Shown here: one piece after another, positions 51,015 to 58,692 of the stretch
Numbering within the stretch: the stretch's first letter is position 1
How the letters are laid out: each line of letters starts with the position of its first letter
Origin: Amycolatopsis acidiphila
Lineage (GTDB): Bacteria > Actinomycetota > Actinomycetes > Mycobacteriales > Pseudonocardiaceae
Reading direction: 5' to 3'
Assembly (NCBI RefSeq): GCF_021391495.1
Contig: NZ_CP090063.1
Span: forward strand, 1,240,001 to 1,304,000
Length of the DNA stretch: 64,000 nucleotides
Translations under genes and position numbers: made by a program
Notes under the pieces: generated by a model
What the model was told of the DNA's origin: nothing
The model's input: only the letters and a program-made list of their open reading frames with translations
The model's database searches: none

Positions 51015-52739
51015 TTAGTGGGAGTCGCGGGGGATGGTGTGGCCGCGGGTGCCGTGGAGGAAGTCGAAGTCGGCGCCGGTGTCGGCTTGTTGGACGTGCT
51101 GGGTGTAGAGCCAGGTGTAGCCGCTGGTGTAGGGGTTTTCGGGGGGTTGCCAGTGCTGGCGGCGTTGGTCGAGTTCGGCGTCGTCGACGTGCAGGGTCAG
51201 GCTGCGGTGGGGGACGTCGAGGGTGATGCGGTCTCCGGTGTGGACCAGGGCCAGCGGTCCGCCGAGGGCGGACTCGGGGGTGACGTGCAGCACCACGGTG
51301 CCGTATCCGGTGCCGGACATGCGCCCGTCACAGATCCGCACCATGTCCCTCACCCCGGCCTTCAACAGTTTCGCCGGCAGGGCGACGTTGGCCACCTCCG
51401 GCATCCCGGGGTAGCCCTTCGGGCCGGCGCCGCGGATGACCAGCACCGTGTCCGCGGTGACCTCCAACCCGGGGTCATCGGCCACCGCGTGGTAGTCCTC
51501 CACGGTGTCGAACACCAACGCCGGCCCGGTATGGGTCAGCAACGCGGGGGTGGCGGCGGACTGTTTGAGCACCGCCCCACCCGGCGCCAGGTTGCCCCGC
51601 AGCACCGCCGTCCCGGACCCGGCCGGCTGGAACGGCGCCCCCAGCGGCGTGATCACCTCCGGATTCCAGTTCTCCGCCCCGGCCACGTTGTCCGCGACAC
51701 TCTTCCCGGTCACCGTCAACGCCGAGCCGTGCAGCAGGTCGTGTTCCACCAGGTCCCGCATCACGACCGGCACACCCCCGGCGTAGCAGAAGTCCTCCAT
51801 CAGAAACCGGCCCGAGGGCATCACATTCACCAGGGTCGGCACCGCCCGCGCCAGAACATCGAAATCATCCAGGCTCAACTCCACACCCACCCGCCCGGCG
51901 ATCGCCAGCAAATGGATGATCGCGTTCGTCGACCCCCCGATCGCGGCATTCACCCGGATCGCGTTCTCGAACGCCTCCCGCGTCAACACCTGCGACGGGC
52001 GCAGCCCCTCCTCCACCATCGCCACGATCCGCTGCCCCGCCGCCTGCGCGGTCTCGAACCGGCGCGCGTCCACCGCCGGCCACGACGCCGACCCCGGCAA
52101 CTGCATCCCCAACGCCTCGGTGACACACGCCATCGTCGACGCCGTACCCATCGTCATACAGTGCCCGTTCGAACGGGCCATACACCCCTCCGCGAAAAAA
52201 CACTCCTCCTGGCTCATCCGCCCCGCTTTGAGCTCCTCCTCGAACTTCCACACATGCGTGCCCGACCCCACATCCTGACCCCGGTACTTCCCCGTCAACA
52301 TCGGCCCACCGGTCACCAACACCGCCGGCACATCCACACTCGCCGCCGCCATCACCATCGCCGGGGTCGTCTTGTCACACCCGGAGAGCATCACCACCCC
52401 ATCCAACGGGTTCGCCCGGACAAGCTCCTCCACCTCCATCGCCATCAAGTTCCGGTACAACATCGCCGTCGGCCGCATCAACGTCTCACCCGTGGCCATC
52501 GTCGGAAACACCAACGGGAAACCTCCCGCCTGCCACACCCCCCGCCGCACCGCTTCGGCCACCCGATCCAAATGCGCGTTACACGGCGCCAACTCCGACA
52601 CACTCACCGCCACACCAATCACCGGCCGCCCGTCGAACACCTCAGAACCAAAACCCTGATTCCGCATCCACGACCGATAAATCATCCCCGCCCGACCCGT
52701 CGCACCAAACCACGCAGCACTACGCCTCTCACCGGTCAC
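51015..52739 (-). CDS. IlvD/Edd-family dehydratase, probably sugar-acid (arabonate-type)
   Basis: 574 residues from the GTG at 52739, which has AGAGGA about eight bases upstream; ATG 52778 is also in frame. Family blocks: GRPVIGVAVSVSELAPCNAH (first cluster Cys), VVMLSGCDKTTPAMVMAAAS (second Cys), ECFFAEGCMARSNGHCMTMG (third), AAIGGSTNAIIHLLAIAGR, and VRICDGRMSGTGYGTVVLHV. The iron-sulfur Cys set is complete. The RSAAWFGATGRAGM start resembles pentonate dehydratases more than branched-chain IlvD. Codon use (GTG, GGG, TTG, GAT) differs sharply from neighbours, suggesting acquisition. Confidence 0.88.
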   Translation of the reverse strand: MTGERRSAAWFGATGRAGMIYRSWMRNQGFGSEVFDGRPVIGVAVSVSELAPCNAHLDRVAEAVRRGVWQAGGFPLVFPTMATGETLMRPTAMLYRNLMAMEVEELVRANPLDGVVMLSGCDKTTPAMVMAAASVDVPAVLVTGGPMLTGKYRGQDVGSGTHVWKFEEELKAGRMSQEECFFAEGCMARSNGHCMTMGTASTMACVTEALGMQLPGSASWPAVDARRFETAQAAGQRIVAMVEEGLRPSQVLTREAFENAIRVNAAIGGSTNAIIHLLAIAGRVGVELSLDDFDVLARAVPTLVNVMPSGRFLMEDFCYAGGVPVVMRDLVEHDLLHGSALTVTGKSVADNVAGAENWNPEVITPLGAPFQPAGSGTAVLRGNLAPGGAVLKQSAATPALLTHTGPALVFDTVEDYHAVADDPGLEVTADTVLVIRGAGPKGYPGMPEVANVALPAKLLKAGVRDMVRICDGRMSGTGYGTVVLHVTPESALGGPLALVHTGDRITLDVPHRSLTLHVDDAELDQRRQHWQPPENPYTSGYTWLYTQHVQQADTGADFDFLHGTRGHTIPRDSH

Positions 52740-52780
52740 GAGCTGTTCCTCTCCCTCGAATACGGCCGCATCAAACATTA

Positions 52781-52795
52781 AATCATTGGATGATT
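52781..52795. promoter_or_regulatory. Palindrome AATCAT-TGG-ATGATT upstream of the dehydratase
   Basis: Perfect six-base arms around a three-base centre, just ahead of the dehydratase starts (52778 and 52739). AT-rich palindromes of this type are typical GntR-family operators. No GntR gene is present in the window, so the regulator would be encoded elsewhere, or the MarR protein at 54289 may share the region. Confidence 0.5.
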
Positions 52796-52812
52796 CCGTG
52801 TCCAGCACGAAA

Positions 52813-52847
52813 AGTTGTACAGTAGCAACTGTTATAGTCGTACAACT
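52813..52847. promoter_or_regulatory. AGTTGTAC / GTACAACT inverted repeat, candidate MarR operator
   Basis: AGTTGTAC at 52813-52820 and GTACAACT at 52840-52847 are exact inverse copies. Each also sits in a near-palindrome, for instance TAGTCGTACAACTA at 52835-52848. The second is six bases before the GGAG ribosome site of the MFS gene. A dimeric MarR protein encoded at the end of this operon is the natural candidate to bind both. Confidence 0.55.
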
Positions 52848-52861
52848 ACCTTGGAGCGTTC

Positions 52862-54292
52862 TTGCCAGAGTTGACCTACCGCCGCAGACTTCTGGTGCTG
52901 GCGATCTGCTGCATGAGCCTGTTCGTCGTCTCGATGGACAACACGATCGTCAACCTGGCGTTGCCCTCCATCCAGCGAGAGTTCGCGGCACGGGTGTCGA
53001 GCCTGCAGTGGACGATCGACGCCTACTCGCTCGTGCTGGCGAGCCTGCTGATGCTCTCGGGCTCCACCGCCGACCGGCTCGGCAGGCGCCGGACGTTCCA
53101 GACCGGGCTGACGGTGTTCACCATCGGTTCGCTGCTGTGCAGCATCGCGCCGACCGTCGGGCTGCTGGTCGTCTTCCGGATGGTGCAGGCAGTCGGCGGG
53201 TCGATGCTGAACCCGGTCGCGATGTCCATCGTCACCAACACGTTCACCGAACCGAAGGAGCGGGCGCGTGCGATCGGTGTCTGGGGCGCGGTGTTCGGGG
53301 TAAGCATGGCGCTCGGGCCGGTCGTCGGCGGCGCGCTCGTCGACGCGATCGGCTGGCGGTCGATCTTCTGGATCAACGTGCCCATCGGCATCGCCGCGTT
53401 CGTGCTGGCCGCGGTGTTCGTGCCCGAGTCACGGGCGGCGCGCGCCCGCCGCGTCGACCCGGTGGGGCAGCTGCTCGTCATCGTGATCCTCGGCAGCCTG
53501 ACCTACGGGATCATCGAGGCGCCGCGTGCGGGCTGGGGCTCCGCGCAGACCCTCGGCTGCTTCGCGCTCGCCGTGCTCGCGGTGCTTTGCCTTGTGCCGT
53601 ACGAGAAACGCCGGGCGGAACCGCTCATCGACCCGCGGTTCTTCTCCAGCGTCCCGTTCTCCGGTGCCACGCTGATCGCGGTATCCGGGTTCGCCTGCAT
53701 GGGCGGGTTCCTGTTCCTCAACGCGATCTACCTGCAGAACGTGCGCGGGTACTCGCCGCTGCACGCCGGGCTGCTGACGCTGCCGACCGCGGCGATGATC
53801 CTCGCGTTGTCGCCGGTGTCCGGGCGGATCGTCGGCAGCTGGGGTGCGCGGATTCCGCTGATGGCAGGCGGTGGCGGCATCATCGCCGCCGGCCTGCTGC
53901 TCACCACCCTGACCGCGCACTCCTCACTGTTGATGCTGGTGGTGACGTACTTCGTGTTCGGCGTCGGGTTCGGCATGGTCAACCCGCCCATCACCAACAC
54001 CGCGGTGTCCGGGATGCCACGGGAACAGGCCGGGGTCGCGTCGGCGGTCGCGTCGACGAGCCGGGTGACCGGGGGTGCGCTGGGCGTGGCGGTGCTGGGC
54101 GCGGTCGTGACGTCGCGGGTGCGGGGTCCGCTCGCGACCGGGTTCGCCCCGGCGAGCCAGGTCGCATGGTGGATCATGGTCGGATGCGGGATCACGGTGC
54201 TCGTGCTCGGGTTCGTCACGACGGGAACGTGGGCGCGCCGGACGGCGGCGCGGTTCGTCGAGGGGGAGCTGATCGCGGTGGGCGAGCGGTGA
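52862..54292 (+). CDS. MFS multidrug transporter, DHA2 (EmrB/QacA) family
   Basis: 476 residues, TTG start at 52862 behind GGAG. About 14 helices. TM1 MSLFVVSMDNTIVNLALPSI, LQWTIDAYSLVLASLLMLSG, motif A GSTADRLGRRRTFQTGL, motif C VFGVSMALGPVVGGALVDAI, and GWRSIFWINVPIGIAAFVLA. A proton-driven exporter. It is coupled by GTGA to a MarR regulator, the usual drug- or metabolite-inducible pair. It is intact, unlike the related broken gene at the left edge. Confidence 0.9.
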   Translation: MPELTYRRRLLVLAICCMSLFVVSMDNTIVNLALPSIQREFAARVSSLQWTIDAYSLVLASLLMLSGSTADRLGRRRTFQTGLTVFTIGSLLCSIAPTVGLLVVFRMVQAVGGSMLNPVAMSIVTNTFTEPKERARAIGVWGAVFGVSMALGPVVGGALVDAIGWRSIFWINVPIGIAAFVLAAVFVPESRAARARRVDPVGQLLVIVILGSLTYGIIEAPRAGWGSAQTLGCFALAVLAVLCLVPYEKRRAEPLIDPRFFSSVPFSGATLIAVSGFACMGGFLFLNAIYLQNVRGYSPLHAGLLTLPTAAMILALSPVSGRIVGSWGARIPLMAGGGGIIAAGLLLTTLTAHSSLLMLVVTYFVFGVGFGMVNPPITNTAVSGMPREQAGVASAVASTSRVTGGALGVAVLGAVVTSRVRGPLATGFAPASQVAWWIMVGCGITVLVLGFVTTGTWARRTAARFVEGELIAVGER

Positions 54293-54696
54293 GCGAGACG
54301 GCGATCCGCGTGTGGGAGCGGATGCGTGAGCTGGTGGTCGACCGGCACGACCGGCGCAAGGAGGTCGTCGAGCGGCTCGGCATGAGCTTCGTGAAGACCA
54401 AGGCGCTCCGGCTGCTGGCGAAGCGGCCGATGACGATGCGCGAGCTGGCCGAGGAGCTGCTGACCGACCGCCCGTACGCGACCGTGCTGGTGGACGACCT
54501 GGAGCAGCGCGGGCTGGTGGAGCGCACGGTGCACCCGGACGACCGCCGCTCGAAGATCGTCAGCACGACGGACACCGGCCGCGCCGCGGCCGCCATCGCC
54601 ACGGAGATCATGGGCAGGCCGCCCGCTTCGCTGCTCGCGCTGCCCGCGGCGGAACTGGCCGCGCTGGACGAGATCCTGGCCCGCGTGGCGGACTAA
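54289..54696 (+). CDS. MarR-family regulator of the MFS operon
   Basis: 135 residues from the GTG at 54289, overlapping the transporter stop. The winged HTH reads FVKTKALRLLAKRPMTMREL, AEELLTDRPYATVLVDDLEQ, RGLVERTVHPDDRRSKIVST. Somewhat short for MarR, with reduced dimerisation helices. It likely represses its own operon through the AGTTGTAC sites at 52813-52847. Its last four bases overlap the convergent methyltransferase gene. Confidence 0.87.
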   Translation: MSETAIRVWERMRELVVDRHDRRKEVVERLGMSFVKTKALRLLAKRPMTMRELAEELLTDRPYATVLVDDLEQRGLVERTVHPDDRRSKIVSTTDTGRAAAAIATEIMGRPPASLLALPAAELAALDEILARVAD

Positions 54697-55418
54697 CGCC
54701 GCGCGGCGAGGAACACGAGCTCCCGCCCCGGCCTGTCGGGCGCGCCCCGGACCTCCGCGACGGCGAACCCCTGTGCGGTCAGTGCTGCCTCGACCTCGTC
54801 CCGGTCGCGGAAGCGCAGGGTCGAGTCGGACGTCAGCACCTGCCCGTCCGAGGCGAAGACGTAGGTCCAGCGGAAGGTCACCAGCGGGAGGCTGAGGTCG
54901 ACCAGTTCGACCCAGCTCTCGACCGCACCTCCGTCCGGGATCTCAGTGAACCGGTGTGACGCCTCGCGAGTCCAGCCCTCCCAGGCGCGGAAGGCCGGGT
55001 CGCGGGTCTCGAACACCAGGTGCCCGCCCGGCCGGAGTGCGGCGTGGATGCCGCGCAGCGTCGCGTCCCAGGCAGCGGGTTCGGCGATCGCCTGTGCGAC
55101 GTTCGCGGTCATCGTGGCGAGGTCGGCCCGCATCGGCGGGAGGGTGCCGGCGTCGCCGTGGAGCCAGCGGACCCTGCCGGCGCCCGGCTTGGCCCGCGCC
55201 ACGTCCAGCGAGCCCTTCGCCGGCTCGACCCCGGTCACCCGCCGGCCGTGGTCGGCGAGCAGCAGCGCGAACGTGCCTGTGCCGCAGCCGATGTCGAGCA
55301 CCTCGTGTGCCGCCAGCTCGTCGGCGATCGCCAGGTAGGCGTCGAGATCGGAGCGATCGGACTCGAGCGCGTCGTAGATCGCGGCGAGCCGCGGATGCTC
55401 GAAGACCTCGTCGGCCAC
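54693..55418 (-). CDS. Class I SAM-dependent methyltransferase
   Basis: 241 residues. Motif I EVLDIGCGTGTFALLLADHG, motif II GVEPAKGSLDVARAKPGAGR, motif III ATMTANVAQAIAEPAAWDAT, then ALRPGGHLVFETRDPAFRAW. It is a Methyltransf_25-like domain with a beta-rich cap (TFRWTYVFASDGQVLTSDST). It is the last gene of the minus-strand catabolic operon, two bases after pucR, so it is probably co-transcribed although its link to the pathway is unclear. Confidence 0.87.
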   Translation of the reverse strand: MADEVFEHPRLAAIYDALESDRSDLDAYLAIADELAAHEVLDIGCGTGTFALLLADHGRRVTGVEPAKGSLDVARAKPGAGRVRWLHGDAGTLPPMRADLATMTANVAQAIAEPAAWDATLRGIHAALRPGGHLVFETRDPAFRAWEGWTREASHRFTEIPDGGAVESWVELVDLSLPLVTFRWTYVFASDGQVLTSDSTLRFRDRDEVEAALTAQGFAVAEVRGAPDRPGRELVFLAARR

Positions 55419-55419
55419 G

Positions 55420-56910
55420 TCAGTCCCCCATCGTCACGATGCGGCAGGCCAGGTGCAGCGCGAGCCGTTCGTCGCGGCGGCCCAGGTCCACGTCCAGCAG
55501 CTGCTCGACGCGGGCGATCCGGGCGGCGACGGTGTTGCGGTGCACCCCCAGCACCGCGGCCGTCTCCGCGAGGGAGGACTCCGCGTCGAGGTAGGCCGCC
55601 AGGGTGCGCACCAGGTCGCCGGGCGCTTGCCGCAGCGGGGCGACCAGTGCGCGGGCCGCGGGCTCGAAGGTGTCGGTGCGGGTCCATTCGAGCAGCAGCT
55701 GCGCCATCCCCAGCTGGTCGACGTGCAGGAAGTGCCCGGCCTCCGGCCTGGTCGCGGCGAGCCGCGCGGCATCGGTCGCCTCCGCGATCGTCGTCGCCAG
55801 CCCCTCCGGGCGGGGGTGCGGGCGCCCCACTCCCATGTGCGTGCCGAGTGTCCGGCCGAGGCCCTGGTGCGCCGCGCGCAGGCGGGCCGCGAGCTTCCGC
55901 ACCCGCGCGGCCGTCGGCTCCTGGTCGAGGGTCAGCCAGCCGGTCCAGCCCTCGCCGTGCTCGACGATCACGGTGTCCTCGGCGCCGAGCGCCCGTACCA
56001 CCTCACGGGTCCGCGCGACTGTGTCCACTGTGGATGAAGCACCGATGCGGAGACCGATGTGCCATCCGCCGAGCCGCCAGCCCGCGTCCGCGACGCGGCG
56101 GCGGAGGTCCGCACCGGGCTCCGCGTCCAGGCGCAGCAGGTCACCGAGCAGCGCGGCCCGCGAGCGGGCGTCCCGTTCCAGCTCCAGCCGGTTCGCCAGC
56201 AGCCACCGTTGCACCGCGCCGGCGGCGACCGCCAGCGCGGGCGGCACGATCTCCGCCCGCGCCGCCGCCGTGCCCTTGAGCGCCGCGGCGACCCACAGGC
56301 CGGGGCGGGGACGCAGCGCGGGATGGGCGAGCAGCACGCCGTCGTCGAGGTCGATCCGTTGCGCCACCGGCTCGTCGACCCGGACGAGCCGGGCGTCGGC
56401 GAGCTCGCCCGCGAACGGCCGGCCACGGTCGTCGAGCAGCGCGACGGGGGAACGCAGCAGGTCCCGGAGCACGGTGACCACGTCCTCCGGTGACTGCGGC
56501 CGATCGCCCAGCGCGCGCTGCGTCGCCATCACCAGCTGCGCCTGGTCGAGGTCCGGTTCGGCGAGGTGCAGCCGGGCGGTCACCAGTAGCTCCAGCGGAT
56601 CGGCCTCGGTGACCAGCAACGGCATGCCGAGCCGGTCGGCGAGCAGCCGCGTGCCGGTCAGCGGCGCGAGCCCGGGCAGCAGCACCCCGGCACCGCCGGC
56701 GTCCGCGCTGCGCCGCAGCAGCGCGTCGATCCGCCAGTCGGTCGCGGACACCGGCCCGGCGACGAGCACGAGCTCACCGGGGGCCGGCAGATGCCCGGGG
56801 TCGAGCGTGGCCCGCACTGTCCGCAAAGGACGGTCGAGCTGCGCGCCACCGGCGAGGACACGGACGGCGTTTGCCCAATCGGGAACGGCGAGCAGGCGGC
56901 GCAGGTTCAT
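55420..56910 (-). CDS. PucR-family transcriptional regulator
   Basis: 496 residues from the ATG at 56910, overlapping the DUF917 stop (ATGA). The N-terminal PucR domain has MNLRRLLAVPDWANAVRVLA and GVLLPGLAPLTGTRLLADRL. A CdaR/GGDEF-like middle domain follows (WHIGLRIGASSTVDTVARTR, then GRTLGTHMGVGRPHPRPEG). The C-terminal HTH_30 is SSLAETAAVLGVHRNTVAAR followed by IARVEQLLDVDL. PucR proteins activate purine and related nitrogen-compound catabolism. Being inside the operon, it most likely controls the permease, hydantoinase-like and DUF917 genes. Confidence 0.9.
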   Translation of the reverse strand: MNLRRLLAVPDWANAVRVLAGGAQLDRPLRTVRATLDPGHLPAPGELVLVAGPVSATDWRIDALLRRSADAGGAGVLLPGLAPLTGTRLLADRLGMPLLVTEADPLELLVTARLHLAEPDLDQAQLVMATQRALGDRPQSPEDVVTVLRDLLRSPVALLDDRGRPFAGELADARLVRVDEPVAQRIDLDDGVLLAHPALRPRPGLWVAAALKGTAAARAEIVPPALAVAAGAVQRWLLANRLELERDARSRAALLGDLLRLDAEPGADLRRRVADAGWRLGGWHIGLRIGASSTVDTVARTREVVRALGAEDTVIVEHGEGWTGWLTLDQEPTAARVRKLAARLRAAHQGLGRTLGTHMGVGRPHPRPEGLATTIAEATDAARLAATRPEAGHFLHVDQLGMAQLLLEWTRTDTFEPAARALVAPLRQAPGDLVRTLAAYLDAESSLAETAAVLGVHRNTVAARIARVEQLLDVDLGRRDERLALHLACRIVTMGD

Positions 56911-57962
56911 CGCAGCACCGGCTCGGTGTCGATCCCGAACGCGCGTGGTCCGAGCACCGGCAGGTGCCGCGGATCGGTCCAGAACGAAGCGGCCGGCAGC
57001 CGGAGCACCGCGACCTCCACGCCCTCGCGGATCGCGTCGCAGCTGATCGGCACGCACGTTCGGCGGTCGGCGACCGTGAGCACGTCCGGGGTCGAGGCGA
57101 CCGCGTGCCCGTCGCGCAACGCGAGCAGGTACTCGTTCTCCATCTCCAGCCGCAGCAACGAGCCGTCGCGGTGGTCGGTCAGCGTGACGCTGCCGCGACC
57201 GAAGCCGGGGCGGCCGTGCTCGCCGGGCCCGACGCGCCGGGACACCTCCAGTACGCGGCCGGTCGCGAGCACCTCACCCCTGATCGCCGCTGCGAGCGCC
57301 GCCGGGTCCGGGCTCTCGCCGAGCGCGAGCACCCGCCGGCCCAGCTCCAGCGCTCCGCTGACCGTGTCCAGGACCGCCGCCGCCGGCAGCGCCGAGGCGG
57401 GGATCGGGGCCAGCGCCAGGATGGCCCAGCCGCTGGAGCTGGCGAGGAAGGCGCGGGCGGTGCGCTCGATCGTCGCGTCGGAGCCGGTCGCCAGCACGAG
57501 CACCTGCCCGCTGGGTTCCGCGACCACGGCGGGCGCGAGCCCGCGGCCCACCGTGGCGACCGACAGCTGGTCGAGGCGGGGCAGGCCACGTCCCGACAGA
57601 TCGGCGTCCACAACGGACAGACCCAGCTCGTGCGCGGCGACGATCGGCAGCAGCCCGTTGAGGCCGCCGACCTCGATCGAGATGAGGGCGTCCGCCCGCT
57701 CCGCGGTCCACCGCTCGATCGCGGCGACGGCGGTGGCGACCTCGTCACCGCCGGGCAGCTTCTCGGTGAACACCGCCGTGGCGCCGACGACCCCGACCGG
57801 GACGACCTTCGCCTCGGGGGGCAGGTCGCCGACCGGGGTCACGGCGGCAGGCAAGCGTTTGCGCAGCAGAGCCGCGGCGGTGATCGTGTCGCCGCCACCT
57901 CCCGAGCCGAGCAGCGCGACCCCGCGTTCCAGCGCGGGGACGTCCTGGGCCGTGATCTTCAT
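56907..57962 (-). CDS. DUF917 protein, copy 1
   Basis: 351 residues (MKITAQDVPALERGVALLGS). The DUF917 start GSGGGGDTITAAALLRK and PVGVVGATAVFTEKLPGGDE are conserved with the two copies upstream. So are LISIEVGGLNGLLPIVAAHE, GLSVVDADLSGRGLPRLDQL and LRLEMENEYLLALRDGHAVA. It is the most divergent of the three (GRGLP replaces GMGRAFPELQM). DUF917 proteins accompany hydantoinase/oxoprolinase-like enzymes and their function is unsettled; some relatives are annotated as hydantoinase-associated or acyclic-amide enzymes. Confidence 0.85.
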   Translation of the reverse strand: MKITAQDVPALERGVALLGSGGGGDTITAAALLRKRLPAAVTPVGDLPPEAKVVPVGVVGATAVFTEKLPGGDEVATAVAAIERWTAERADALISIEVGGLNGLLPIVAAHELGLSVVDADLSGRGLPRLDQLSVATVGRGLAPAVVAEPSGQVLVLATGSDATIERTARAFLASSSGWAILALAPIPASALPAAAVLDTVSGALELGRRVLALGESPDPAALAAAIRGEVLATGRVLEVSRRVGPGEHGRPGFGRGSVTLTDHRDGSLLRLEMENEYLLALRDGHAVASTPDVLTVADRRTCVPISCDAIREGVEVAVLRLPAASFWTDPRHLPVLGPRAFGIDTEPVLR

Positions 57963-57993
57963 GGAACCGCCTCATACCTGGCACAGTGCACTC

Positions 57994-58470
57994 GTGACGA
58001 CGGTAGACGAACAGATGTCCGTGACGGCGGAAATGATCGTGGACGGGCGCGTGCCGACCGGCCCCGTGCTGTCCCGGACGGCCGGTGGGTCGCCTACCTG
58101 CTCGTCGAGGACGAGCTGTGGCTCGCCGCGGTGGACGGGAGCGAGCCGCCCCGGCAGCTGGCCGGCGGCGGGCGGTACCGCGCGCCGAGATGGGCGCCGG
58201 ACTCGCGGTCGGTCTTCGTCCTGGCCGGTCAGCTGTACCGGGTGTGGCTCACCGGAGAGGCCGAGGTGCTGACCCGCTGGGAGGCCGGGATCAGCGACTG
58301 CCGCCCGCTGGCCGACCCCGATCTGGTCGTCCTGATCGCCCCTGAACACCGGGAGGACCAGGACATCCGGGTGTGCGGCCGGCACGTGGCTCCCGACCGG
58401 TTGTGGCTGCTCGACCTGCGCGACCGGAGCGTGCGCCTGGTTCGATCGCTGGCTCACCTAGGGACTGTCA
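57994..58470 (+). pseudogene. S9-type peptidase (propeller domain) fragment, frameshifted and truncated
   Basis: The GTG at 57994 gives VTTVDEQMSVTAEMIVDGRV with PTGPVLS. One base is then missing near 58074, and the next frame continues PDGRWVAYLLVEDELWLAAV, APRWAPDSRSVFVLAGQLYR, and VAPDRLWLLDLRDRSVRLVR. This is the start of the beta-propeller of a dipeptidyl-peptidase/prolyl-oligopeptidase-like protein. Homology ends at about 58458, exactly where the dispersed repeat begins; no catalytic domain follows. The frameshift and truncation make it non-functional. Confidence 0.65.
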
Positions 58471-58547
58471 GAGGTGACTTGCGGGCCGGTGCGGGTGGCG
58501 GAACCTGAGGCGGCCCCTCGCTGTGGGATCGCCTCTTCGTGACCGCC
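58457..58547 (+). repeat. Dispersed repeat, longest copy
   Basis: It begins CTAGGGACTGTCAGAGGTGA and contains GGTGCGGGTGGCGGAACCT. The part 58466-58547 aligns without gaps to 27740-27821 in opposite strand sense relative to neighbouring genes, and the first 33 bases match the reverse complement of 26906-26940. It truncates the S9-type gene. Confidence 0.65.
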
Positions 58548-58692
58548 AGGTCACCACGTCGGCGCTGTCCTCTCGATGAGCCGCCCACCCGCCGGCCCAC
58601 CACCACCCTCAACCGGCACGCTCCGCGCGGCTGCCTCGATTCAAACCCGCGGCGGTGCAAGCTGACGGCGCAGGCGCAAGCGGCTCGGCCGC
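58548..58692. other. Non-coding remainder of the insertion in the DUF917 operon
   Basis: 145 bp between the repeat and the stop of DUF917 copy 2. No ORF with codon bias, no hairpin of note. It is probably residue of whatever brought the S9 fragment and the repeat. Confidence 0.35.

Noticed and set aside
51018..52781. Open plus-strand frame antisense to the dehydratase
   Set aside because: Arises from the gene's unusual codon bias; repetitive His/Arg/Pro sequence without similarity.
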